NCBI GenBank assembly: GCA_045629845.1
Contig: JAZQRZ010000049.1
Location: forward strand, 1-13,278
Direction of reading: 5' to 3'
Origin: UBA9715 sp045629845
GTDB lineage: Bacteria > Actinomycetota > Coriobacteriia > Coriobacteriales > Eggerthellaceae
DNA length: 13,278 nucleotides
The notes under the pieces: model-generated
The model's database searches: none
What the model saw: only the letters and a program-made list of their open reading frames with translations
What the model was told of the DNA's origin: nothing
Made by a program: the position numbers and the translations under genes
In this document: positions 1 through 7,644 of the stretch, piece by piece
How positions within the stretch are numbered: position 1 is the stretch's first letter
Layout of the letters: every line of letters starts with the position of its first letter

Positions 1-1
1 C

Positions 2-394
2 ATTGAATTTGCTATGGGCGTATTCGATTGTGACAACTTAAAAGCCATTAACGACCAGTACGGACACGACAAAGGCGACATTTACCTTAAGACAGCAAGC
101 CACCTGATTTGCCAAATCTTCAAACACAGTCCCGTCTTCAGGATCGGCGGAGACGAATTTGCCGTTGTACTTCAAAACGATGATTACAAAAACAGAGACG
201 ACCTCTTTGCCCTGTTTAAAGAAGCCCGAAAAGAAGCTTGTAAAAACGCCCAAAACGAATGGGAGAAGGTTAACGTCACACTGGGCTTAGCAGTATATGA
301 CCCAGAAATCGATGCTACCGTTATTGACGTTGCCCGCCGCGCAGATCGCGCAATGTACGAAAACAAGCGCACTCGCAAAGCAGCTTTAAAGTAA
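2..394 (+). CDS. Diguanylate cyclase, GGDEF domain (3' end only, truncated by window edge)
   Basis: This is the C-terminal part of a GGDEF domain, the enzyme domain that joins two GTP to make cyclic di-GMP. The reading frame is open to the left edge, so the true start and any sensor domain lie outside; the ATG at 14 falls inside the domain and is not the start. Seen: FDCDNLKAIND with the metal-binding Asp and substrate-contacting Asn, YGHDKGD, the intact catalytic signature RIGGDEFAVVL, and the closing ADRAMYENK helix. The place of the inhibitory I-site (RxxD five residues before GGDEF) reads FKHS, so product inhibition by that site is unlikely. The stop at 392-394 is followed after 7 bases by the converging end of the ABC gene, leaving no room for a terminator. 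Activity is likely because the signature is intact; the signal it senses cannot be told. Confidence 0.93.
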   Translation: MEFAMGVFDCDNLKAINDQYGHDKGDIYLKTASHLICQIFKHSPVFRIGGDEFAVVLQNDDYKNRDDLFALFKEARKEACKNAQNEWEKVNVTLGLAVYDPEIDATVIDVARRADRAMYENKRTRKAALK

Positions 395-401
395 ACGTTA
401 A

Positions 402-2588
402 CTATTCTTGGTCAAGTCGCTGGCGTTCAACTAATTCCGCAAACTTGCCACCAAGCGCAACAAGGTCGTCGTAAGAACCATCTTCAACGATATGACCCCC
501 ATCAAGCATGATGATGCGATCAGCATCGCGTATGGTAGACAGTCGATGAGCAATAACAATGCGCGTGCAATCAAGCCCTGCTAAGGCATCGCTAACGTGG
601 CGCTGAGTAACGTTATCAAGCGCACTGGTAGCTTCGTCAAACATTAGAATGCGCGGCTTGCCGCACACAGCGCGTGCTATCAAAAGACGCTGGCGCTGCC
701 CTCCTGAAACACCGCCACCGCCTTCGCTGACAAGGGTTTGCATGCCCATAGGCATCTTACGTATATCATCAGCAATACCAGCAAGTTCAGCTGCTTCCCA
801 AGCGTCTTCAACCGAAGCACGTGGGTTCATGATAGTAATGTTGCTGAACATATCACCCGCAAACAAATCGCCATTCTGCATAACAACGCCAACGTTACGG
901 CGTACAGACCGAGCATCAACCGAAGCAAGATCTTTGCCGTCATAAAGAACCGACCCATATGTCGGCTTCTCAAAGCCAAGCATTAGTCGCATAAGAGTTG
1001 ACTTACCGCACCCCGTCGTGCCCACAATGGCCACGTATTCACCCGGCTTGATTGATAATGACAAACCGTCCAACACCAGCGGCAAATTATCCTCGTATTT
1101 AAACGAAAGGTTGACTACGTCGATAGCACCATCCAAAGAAGAGACCTGCTTCTTGTTTGAAAGCGTTTCGGGTACAGCTTTCATGATAGGTTCAACCATT
1201 TCCAGTAACGGCTGCATGCGAGCTAACATAGGAATAGCTGTTGCAAGCGCCGTAATAGCACCAGTCACTATTCCAAAAGCATAGTTGAAGGCCATATAAT
1301 CTGCCACCGATACGCCAGTCTTAGCAGCCACGGCATAAAACGCAATGGTACCCGCCACAGCGATAAGCGGAATTAAAGCTGGGGCTGCTAGCAAAAGCGC
1401 TGGACGGCTATACAATGCTCGAGACATTTCAGCATAGCGATCCGCCCAGAATGAAAACGCCCTGCGCTCGGCACCTGCAACCTTAAGTTTGGGCACACCA
1501 TGCAACAATGTTGGCACCACACCGGAAAGCTTTGTCTTTTGAAGCATCTGGGTTCGGTTGTAGCGAACCGTAGTTTTAAGCGCAGCCAACACTGCTACCA
1601 ATTGCAAAAGCGCGACAACAAGCGCTGGCAGCGCAAGTGTTGGCACAAAGCCGAAAATCTGAACGACATACAAAAGCGAAAACAGACACGTCAGCCCAAC
1701 GTTAAGAACACTCTTAGAAAGAACCTCGATAAACAGCGACACACTGGATACACGATGCGCCAAATCGCCAGGAGCATAGTTTCTAAAGAATGACGGCGGT
1801 AGTAACATTACACGCGCATACGTAGCTGCTTCCATCTGTACTTGCAGTTTCAGCATAAGCCGCGCATTTACGATGGCGCTACTTACTTTGATAAGCGCCT
1901 GCGAACAGATAATGGCAAACAGCAATACGCCGATAGGCATTATGAGAAACATTTGATCCGAAGGAATAACCGCATCAAAAAGTAAACGGTAAGCAACAGT
2001 CGGAAGCATGCCAAGCAACGTTACAAACAAGGTAGCTACAAGCAAAAGAGCATAATCAGTTGCATCAAGCGACTTGCGAATAAAATCAAGGACATCGCGA
2101 ATAGAAAGCTCGCGTGCTGGCAGCGGTCTATAGAAGCACAGTGCTTCAGTTTCAAGATTACGCGCCGTCTTCTTATTAATCTTAACCTTTTCCTTGGTTT
2201 CGGGGTCTACATAACCATAACCGCGAAGACCTAAGGGAATAAGCGCAACAGGGCTACCGCTTTTAAGCTTGCCCATATAGGCGCCCACCGCATTGCGCCA
2301 CCACGTTCCCTGAAGAGAAACAGGCCGCTTCATCACGCCAGTAGGACGCAAGGCACATTCAATGCGCTCTGCCGGATCAGTTACTTCACAGGGAACTTCA
2401 GCGGGCTTTTCGCCATAGAATGCCAAGACTGCACTAATTGCATCATCGGCAGCAACCACATTATCTAACGTAAACCGGGGTGCACGACCCGAGCCAACAA
2501 CAGATGCAGCCAAACGTGCATACGAGTTTTCGAGTCTCTGTCTATCAAGACGACGACGCGTGTTTATTTGTTCGGAGAACCAGCCCAT
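402..2588 (-). CDS. NHLM/NHLP-type peptide export ABC permease/ATPase (second ABC subunit), cassette B
   Basis: This 728-residue inner-membrane ABC half-transporter resembles the second ABC protein of nitrile hydratase-leader microcin export systems and should power peptide export with its C39-containing neighbour. The N-terminal ~165 residues form a soluble region with no peptidase residues. The membrane domain runs from about 180 to 470. The ATPase domain has Walker A GTTGCGKST (~521), Q-loop MQNGDLF, signature VSGGQRQR (~624), Walker B with catalytic Glu in MFDEATSALD (~645) and H-loop IAHRLST, all intact. The ATG at 2588 has GAGGAG 8 bases upstream, inside the end of the previous gene, and only one base separates the two genes, so translation is probably coupled. 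It is exactly as long as its paralogue at 5440-7626, with about half the positions identical by eye. It is the last gene of the run. Confidence 0.9.
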   Translation of the reverse strand: MGWFSEQINTRRRLDRQRLENSYARLAASVVGSGRAPRFTLDNVVAADDAISAVLAFYGEKPAEVPCEVTDPAERIECALRPTGVMKRPVSLQGTWWRNAVGAYMGKLKSGSPVALIPLGLRGYGYVDPETKEKVKINKKTARNLETEALCFYRPLPARELSIRDVLDFIRKSLDATDYALLLVATLFVTLLGMLPTVAYRLLFDAVIPSDQMFLIMPIGVLLFAIICSQALIKVSSAIVNARLMLKLQVQMEAATYARVMLLPPSFFRNYAPGDLAHRVSSVSLFIEVLSKSVLNVGLTCLFSLLYVVQIFGFVPTLALPALVVALLQLVAVLAALKTTVRYNRTQMLQKTKLSGVVPTLLHGVPKLKVAGAERRAFSFWADRYAEMSRALYSRPALLLAAPALIPLIAVAGTIAFYAVAAKTGVSVADYMAFNYAFGIVTGAITALATAIPMLARMQPLLEMVEPIMKAVPETLSNKKQVSSLDGAIDVVNLSFKYEDNLPLVLDGLSLSIKPGEYVAIVGTTGCGKSTLMRLMLGFEKPTYGSVLYDGKDLASVDARSVRRNVGVVMQNGDLFAGDMFSNITIMNPRASVEDAWEAAELAGIADDIRKMPMGMQTLVSEGGGGVSGGQRQRLLIARAVCGKPRILMFDEATSALDNVTQRHVSDALAGLDCTRIVIAHRLSTIRDADRIIMLDGGHIVEDGSYDDLVALGGKFAELVERQRLDQE

Positions 2589-2589
2589 G

Positions 2590-4740
2590 TTAGTTACTCC
2601 TCACAAGTTCGCTGTAAGCGCCATCGGCCTTCATAAGCTGATCATGCGTACCCCGCTCAACCACTTCCCCTTCGCGCAGTACGATTATTTCATCGCAATC
2701 GCGAATAGTTGAAAGACGGTGCGCAACCACAATACAGGTAATACCACGATTGCGAACTGCCTGAATAACATGCGCTTCAGTCTTTGCATCAAGCGCACTG
2801 GTGGCTTCATCCAAAATAATGATGCTAGGATCAGCCGCCAACGCACGAGCCAACTCTAAACGCTGCAGCTGTCCTCCTGAAAAATTACGACCCTGCGGAG
2901 CAATAACCTCGCGATAGCCCGATTCTCGCTTTATGATATCGTCGTGAATTCCTGCATCACTTGAGGCAAAAACAACCTCGTAGTCTTCTATTGATTGATC
3001 CCACAGACGTATGTTGGCATCTACTGTATCGGTAAAGGTCATAATGTTCTGATCAACTACCGAAAGCGAACCACGCAAACAATCAGGATCTATTTCTTTA
3101 CGAGGAACACCATCAAAACGAATTTCGCCTTCCCAAGGTTCGTATAAGCCACACACCAGCTTTGCAATAGTTGACTTACCAGAACCAGACGCACCCACAA
3201 GCGCCACCCAAGACCCCTGCTTTAAGCTGAGCGAGAAGTCTTTGATAAGCGGGGGCTCAAGTTGCGAATAACCGAACGTTATATGGTCGATATCAACCTG
3301 GCCAGTTAGCTTTGAACACACTTCCTGTTCTTCGGGAAGTCCCTCGTATGTATCTTCGGGGTATTCCAAAACATCCTGGATGCGCTCCATTGACGTACGC
3401 ATCTCTTGCACTTGCTGACCCAGCTTAATTACCGAATCGACAGGTTGCATAAAACTTGAAAGTAAACCCTGAAAAGCAAGCAGCATACCCGCACTAAATT
3501 CCCCTGACATAATAAGGAAGGTTCCTAATAGAAGCACAGCAATATTTGCAAGCTGAGCCAAAAACTCTGGTACAGCCGCAAAATACAAGTCAACCTTGTT
3601 AAAGCGCGTGCCAACGTCATTGACAAGCGCCTGGTAGCCCGACCAACGCTCGAAATAACCCTCTTCAGCACCAGAAGCCTTAATGGTTTCGATAGATTCG
3701 ATACCCGCCATAGTGCTTGAATACAAAAGACCACGGTCACGCATCTGCTGACGCGTTATGTTTACTCGAGCGCGAGAAGCCCAATTCGCCACAACCACAT
3801 TAATGGCAACTGTAACCAATCCAATCAGCGTAAGCTTCCAGCTATAGCTCAACATAACAGCCAGATACAACACAACAAGCACTACATTGAAAACAGCTGG
3901 CGCAAGCTGTTCAACAAGCGTAGCTGCAATGGTTTCGTTAGCTTCTTGTCGCTGCTGCAAATCACCTACTGTGCGCTGCTCATAAAAGCCAACGGGAAGA
4001 TGTAACAAGTGCCACATAAATTGCGATGCACCCACAACAGCAAACTTCCCGCGAATACGATTGAGGTAAACAGCATTAGCAATACTTACTGCACACCGCA
4101 CAATAACAGCAAAGCCTAAAACGCCAAGAATCGGAACAAGCCATTCAGGAACATCGCCTGTAAGCACATAGTCCATGAAGGCTGAAGACAAAGTCGTACC
4201 AATAATGGTTGCAAGCGAAATAACAAATGTTGCCAACGCAACAAAAACGATGGGGGCTTTCATGCCCTTCAAACGTTCGCGTGCAAACTTAATCGTAGAA
4301 GGCGGCTCCCCGCCCACTTGGAATTCAGCGGTTGGTTCAAGCTGTAATGCCATACCGCCAAATGAACGCTCAAACGATTCAAAGCTTATCTTTATCGAAC
4401 CACGACCTGGATCATTTAATAACGCCTTACTGCCAGCAAAACCGCGCAAAACCACGTAATTGTTTTGATTCCACGAAACAATGCAAGGAAATGAACCGTT
4501 TTGGCATAGCTCTTGAGCACTACATTCACGCGCTTCAGCCTGCATGCCATATGAAGCAGCAGCTTTAAGAATATTGGCTGCTTTCGAACCATCGCGGCTT
4601 ACGCCACACGCAATACGCGCTTCCTCAAGTGGAATCCAGCGGCCATAATACGCAAGAATCATAGCAAGGCAGGCGGCACCGCATTCGGTAGCCTCCATCT
4701 GCATCACAACAGGAACTTTGCGCACGAGCGAGGATGACAT
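2590..4740 (-). CDS. NHLM/NHLP-type peptidase/permease/ATPase with C39 domain lacking the catalytic His, cassette B
   Basis: From the ATG at 4740 the product has 716 residues: an N-terminal C39 peptidase-like domain (~1-125), a membrane domain (~160-450) and an ATPase domain. C39 exporters normally bind a leader peptide, cut it after a double-Gly-type site and export the core. Gln14 (oxyanion hole), Cys20 in TECGAAC and Asp110 in NDPGRG are present. The catalytic His is replaced by Asn94 in SWNQNNYVVL (codon AAT, 4461-4459), so cleavage is probably lost while leader binding may remain. The ATPase motifs are complete: GASGSGKST (~514), VDQN, FSGGQLQR (~618), ILDEATSALD, VAHRLST. The ATG at 4740 is preferred over the TTG at 4746 because AGGAG (4751-4747) lies 6 bases before the ATG and directly abuts the TTG. 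The stop of the preceding gene overlaps this ribosome binding site. Confidence 0.9.
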   Translation of the reverse strand: MSSSLVRKVPVVMQMEATECGAACLAMILAYYGRWIPLEEARIACGVSRDGSKAANILKAAASYGMQAEARECSAQELCQNGSFPCIVSWNQNNYVVLRGFAGSKALLNDPGRGSIKISFESFERSFGGMALQLEPTAEFQVGGEPPSTIKFARERLKGMKAPIVFVALATFVISLATIIGTTLSSAFMDYVLTGDVPEWLVPILGVLGFAVIVRCAVSIANAVYLNRIRGKFAVVGASQFMWHLLHLPVGFYEQRTVGDLQQRQEANETIAATLVEQLAPAVFNVVLVVLYLAVMLSYSWKLTLIGLVTVAINVVVANWASRARVNITRQQMRDRGLLYSSTMAGIESIETIKASGAEEGYFERWSGYQALVNDVGTRFNKVDLYFAAVPEFLAQLANIAVLLLGTFLIMSGEFSAGMLLAFQGLLSSFMQPVDSVIKLGQQVQEMRTSMERIQDVLEYPEDTYEGLPEEQEVCSKLTGQVDIDHITFGYSQLEPPLIKDFSLSLKQGSWVALVGASGSGKSTIAKLVCGLYEPWEGEIRFDGVPRKEIDPDCLRGSLSVVDQNIMTFTDTVDANIRLWDQSIEDYEVVFASSDAGIHDDIIKRESGYREVIAPQGRNFSGGQLQRLELARALAADPSIIILDEATSALDAKTEAHVIQAVRNRGITCIVVAHRLSTIRDCDEIIVLREGEVVERGTHDQLMKADGAYSELVRSN

Positions 4741-4746
4741 GCGCAA

Positions 4747-4751
4747 CTCCT
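4747..4751 (-). promoter_or_regulatory. Ribosome binding site deciding the start at 4740
   Basis: On the minus strand this reads AGGAG, six bases before the ATG at 4740 and immediately before an in-frame TTG at 4746. The spacing selects the ATG. The TAG stop of the membrane-fusion gene shares its last two bases (AG) with the site (TAGGAG), a typical arrangement for coupled translation. Confidence 0.75.
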
Positions 4752-5316
4752 ACTTCTTTTCCATAATGATGTTAATGGGATGCGTTTCGTAAACGACAAT
4801 CTTCACTGGCACAAGCCGCGCTTCACCCGACTTGGTATTAATTGAGTAATCGGTAGTCGCTGGCTCTTCATCAATTGCAAGGGAAACCACATAGTTCCAA
4901 TCCGAAAGATGAAGTGCTTCAACATAAAAATCACTATCAAAAAAGTTGACTATTTCGGTTGAAGACACAGGCGTTGGATTAACAGCGACGCTTTCTGCCG
5001 CAACATCAGAAGCGCTTGCAATCGCCCCTGACTTGTCTATTTTGTCCGCAGTTGATTTGTCAACAAAACAGACGACGGCCATCTTAGAATTATCCGAGCT
5101 ATCTATCAGAACGCCCGTTGTTTCTATAGTTACAGGTACTGTGGCAACAAAAGCCCAAACAATAATGCCAGCAACAAGAAGGAATGCTGCTATTACCACA
5201 ACCCAAGCACTGGGATTGGTTACCTTAATATAGTGGTCAAGTTCGTCTGCGCTTGCAATGCGATTCATGGTCGAACGCCTAAAAACCTCTTGAGCGCTCG
5301 CGCCTTCGTCAACCAT
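4750..5316 (-). CDS. Short HlyD-like membrane-fusion protein of NHLM/NHLP export system, cassette B
   Basis: This 188-residue protein has a cytoplasmic N-terminus, one membrane helix (~39-60) and a small outward domain. The stretch SADELDHYIKVTNPSAW just before the helix is shared almost exactly with the paralogue at 9824-10390 and is typical of secretion proteins in NHLM bacteriocin systems. After the helix, PVTIETTGVL starts a lipoyl/barrel-like region. There is no long coiled-coil hairpin, and the length is well under half of classical family members (about 400 residues from general knowledge). That fits a monoderm cell, where no outer-membrane channel has to be reached. The ATG at 5316 has a strong ribosome site (AGGGAAGGA, 5330-5322) at good spacing. 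It opens cassette B and likely holds the two ABC subunits or guides the exported peptide. Assignment rests on the motif and on gene order. Confidence 0.82.
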   Translation of the reverse strand: MVDEGASAQEVFRRSTMNRIASADELDHYIKVTNPSAWVVVIAAFLLVAGIIVWAFVATVPVTIETTGVLIDSSDNSKMAVVCFVDKSTADKIDKSGAIASASDVAAESVAVNPTPVSSTEIVNFFDSDFYVEALHLSDWNYVVSLAIDEEPATTDYSINTKSGEARLVPVKIVVYETHPINIIMEKK

Positions 5317-5321
5317 ATGGG

Positions 5322-5330
5322 TCCTTCCCT
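5322..5330 (-). promoter_or_regulatory. Strong ribosome binding site of cassette B leading gene
   Basis: On the minus strand this reads AGGGAAGGA, ending five bases before the ATG at 5316. It is the strongest ribosome binding site of the six export genes by eye and supports independent translation initiation of cassette B. Confidence 0.75.
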
Positions 5331-5336
5331 AACAGA

Positions 5337-5360
5337 TTTAGTCAAGATTATATGACTATA
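5337..5360 (-). promoter_or_regulatory. Putative promoter -10 box within an operator-like inverted repeat, cassette B
   Basis: A perfect -10 hexamer TATAAT lies on the minus strand at 5352-5347, about 31 bases before the ATG at 5316, giving a predicted leader of roughly 25 bases. It sits in the 8-base spacer of a perfect inverted repeat, TAGTCA (5339-5344) and TGACTA (5353-5358). A regulator bound to both half-sites would cover the -10 box. No good -35 box is seen at 16-18 bases upstream, so this promoter may be weak or activator-dependent. The assignment is inferred from sequence alone. Confidence 0.5.
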
Positions 5361-5413
5361 AGCACGTAAACGTAGCGAAGTTGCCTTCAGGAGAATAATC
5401 CACAGTTATTGAT

Positions 5414-5434
5414 TTGCCTAGAGCATTAAGGCAA
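5414..5434 (-). other. Weak hairpin after cassette A, not a convincing terminator
   Basis: Just after the stop of the cassette A ABC gene the transcript could fold TTGCCT against AGGCAA with a 9-base loop. The 6-bp stem is short and is followed by ATCAATAA rather than a run of T. It may slow transcription or protect a 3' end, but read-through from cassette A into cassette B is likely. The whole gap of 123 bases (5317-5439) holds only this hairpin, the promoter-like element and the ribosome site; no coding frame is seen. Confidence 0.25.
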
Positions 5435-5439
5435 GCGGC

Positions 5440-7626
5440 CTATTCGGATTCAAGCTGCTGTCGCTTTACAAGATCAGCAAACTCACCGTTCGCTGCAACA
5501 AGCTGTTCATACGTACCCTCTTCAATTATGCGCCCGCCATCTAACATAACTATGCGGTCAGCCAGCTTAATGGTTGAAAGGCGGTGCGCCACAACAACAC
5601 GCGTGCACTTAAGACGCGCAAGAGAATCGCTGACATGCTTCTGAGTAACATTATCAAGTGCGCTTGTCGCTTCATCAAAAATAAGAACACGTGGCTTAGA
5701 ACATACAGCTCGTGCAATAAGAATACGTTGACGCTGACCACCTGACACACCACCCGAGCCTTCTGTGACCAACGTATGCATACCCATGGGCATAGCCCGA
5801 ATATCATCAGCGACACCCGCCAATTCAGCAGCTTCCCAAGCATCGTCCATTGTGGCACGAGGGGCTGCAAGCGCTATGTTTCCAAAAATATTGCCCGCAA
5901 ACAAACTACCATTCTGCAAACACACACCAATGGCAAGGCGCAGACTGCGCACATCCATTTCAGCAATATCCTGACCGCCAAAATACACAGCACCACGTTC
6001 AGGTCTTTCAAAGCCCAGCAACAAGCGCAGTAACGTTGATTTCCCTGACCCTGATTTACCCACGACGGCTAAGTATTCGCCCGATCTTACCTTAAGTGAA
6101 AGGTCTTCGAGTACAGGTTTTTGCGTCGGATCATAGCGGAACGTAACACCTGAAAGCTCGATTGACCCTGAAAGATTTGTAACTTGCTTACCCTGTTGAG
6201 ATGCTTCGGGCCTCGCTTCAAGGATCGGCTTTACCGCAGTAAGATACGACTGCATTTTTGCAAGTTGTCCTGCCGTTTGTGCAAGAGCAACGATAGCCCC
6301 CGAAACAGCACCATAAGCCACGTTGAATGCCATGAAATCAGCTAAAGAAACATTGGATGTACCCGCAAACCAATAGATGACGATTGTGCCCACAAGTGCC
6401 ACCAGTGCAGGCAACGTGTCAGCCACCTTGTACCTTAATGGTAGGTCGTATTGACTAGCAAGATAAGCTGCTTCAGCATCGGCCCACCGAGCAAAAGCAC
6501 GCTTTTCGGCACCAGCAAGTTTCACCTTTGCAATGCCATTCAGCAAAGCAGGAACCAAGCCTGACACCTTAAGGTCGGCAGCCACTATCTTAGCTTCACG
6601 TATTGCCTTCGCAAACGCAACAGCGATACCTACCGCAAGCTGCACTATGATAATGACAATCGCCGGGACCACGAGCGATGGGGTAAATGCGGTAATCTGA
6701 ACAATGTAGACAAGCGAAAAGACCGCGGTTAAGCCTGTTCCAAAAAAGATGCTTGTCAGGGTGTTTACAATATCGCGAACCCTTCTAACACGTTTCGCTA
6801 AGTCGCCAGATTGACGATTCTTGAAGAAAGAAGGCGACAGCGATAGCAGACGCGCCATCATGGCGGCTTCCATCTGCATAGAAAGCTTGTTTGTGAGGCG
6901 AGTTGTAACCATAGACCGCATGATTCCAATAAGCGAGCTTGCCAGCACTGCTCCTAAAAGCAGCGCACAAATAGGAAGAATAAGGCCCATATCCCCCGAA
7001 GGAATAATGCGATCGAATAGCAAGTTGTTTGCTACAGCAGGAAGCATACCCACAAGCGCAACCGTTAACGTCGCAAGAACAATGCGGATATAGTCACCTG
7101 GGTCAAGCGACGCAACCATGAACTTTACGAGATCGCGTACCGACAAACTGTTTTCAGGCAAAGGCCGATAAAAGCAGAACGCATCGGGCGCGATAGCAGA
7201 GGCGCTACGCGCAGTCAGAAGCACCTTTTTATTCGTGCCTGGTTCAACATAACCATAACTGCGCAATCCCAATGGAATAATGGCAACCGGCTCGCCTGTA
7301 TTCAACTGGCCCAAGTATGCACCCGTTGCATCAACCCACCATTTGCCTTCAAGTTTCACCCTGCGTTTCATCATTCCACATGAACGCATGGCAAAATCAA
7401 CGCGTTCAGATGCGTCAGTTATCGTAGAAGGTATATCGGGTGCAGTTTTTCCGAAGTAGCGCAGCACTGCCGCCAAAGCGTTATCAGTTGCAACCACATC
7501 GTCAAGCGTCATACGCGTAGCGCGCTTGCTTCCTTCTACAGCACGAGCAATGCGCTCAAAAGCCTGCTCGACTTCATTGTCGTCAAGCCGCTTGCGCGTT
7601 TCCAGTTGTTCTTCAAACCAACTCAT
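5440..7626 (-). CDS. NHLM/NHLP-type peptide export ABC permease/ATPase (second ABC subunit), cassette A
   Basis: This 728-residue ABC half-transporter is the paralogue of the product at 402-2588, with the same length and domain order. The N-terminal ~165 residues are soluble and lack catalytic residues, the membrane domain follows (~180-470), and the ATPase domain has Walker A GKSGSGKST (~520), Q-loop LQNGSLF, signature VSGGQRQR (~624), Walker B IFDEATSALD with catalytic Glu, and H-loop VAHRLST. It should pair with the C39 exporter encoded 18 bases upstream (stop at 7645) to drive peptide export across the cytoplasmic membrane. The ATG at 7626 gives a start MSWFEEQLETRKRLD that aligns with MGWFSEQINTRRRLD of the paralogue, which supports the start. 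The upstream ribosome site is weak (GAGG rather far away, GGG closer), so coupling with the gene before is plausible. Confidence 0.9.
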   Translation of the reverse strand: MSWFEEQLETRKRLDDNEVEQAFERIARAVEGSKRATRMTLDDVVATDNALAAVLRYFGKTAPDIPSTITDASERVDFAMRSCGMMKRRVKLEGKWWVDATGAYLGQLNTGEPVAIIPLGLRSYGYVEPGTNKKVLLTARSASAIAPDAFCFYRPLPENSLSVRDLVKFMVASLDPGDYIRIVLATLTVALVGMLPAVANNLLFDRIIPSGDMGLILPICALLLGAVLASSLIGIMRSMVTTRLTNKLSMQMEAAMMARLLSLSPSFFKNRQSGDLAKRVRRVRDIVNTLTSIFFGTGLTAVFSLVYIVQITAFTPSLVVPAIVIIIVQLAVGIAVAFAKAIREAKIVAADLKVSGLVPALLNGIAKVKLAGAEKRAFARWADAEAAYLASQYDLPLRYKVADTLPALVALVGTIVIYWFAGTSNVSLADFMAFNVAYGAVSGAIVALAQTAGQLAKMQSYLTAVKPILEARPEASQQGKQVTNLSGSIELSGVTFRYDPTQKPVLEDLSLKVRSGEYLAVVGKSGSGKSTLLRLLLGFERPERGAVYFGGQDIAEMDVRSLRLAIGVCLQNGSLFAGNIFGNIALAAPRATMDDAWEAAELAGVADDIRAMPMGMHTLVTEGSGGVSGGQRQRILIARAVCSKPRVLIFDEATSALDNVTQKHVSDSLARLKCTRVVVAHRLSTIKLADRIVMLDGGRIIEEGTYEQLVAANGEFADLVKRQQLESE

Positions 7627-7644
7627 GCTTTACCCGTTAACCTC

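Noticed and set aside
649..1793. Plus-strand open frames opposite the ABC gene of cassette B
   Set aside because: They are antisense to a well-conserved ABC protein, show no family motif, and are composed of residues expected from reading its codons backwards.
5379..5392. Small GAAG-GCAA-CTTC hairpin (minus strand) in the gap between cassettes as a riboswitch or attenuator
   Set aside because: Four or five base pairs with a GNRA loop but no larger conserved architecture; insufficient for an RNA call.
5394..5403. DnaA-box-like TAATCCACA in the gap between cassettes
   Set aside because: A single copy with one mismatch, without clustering or an AT-rich unwinding region; chance match.
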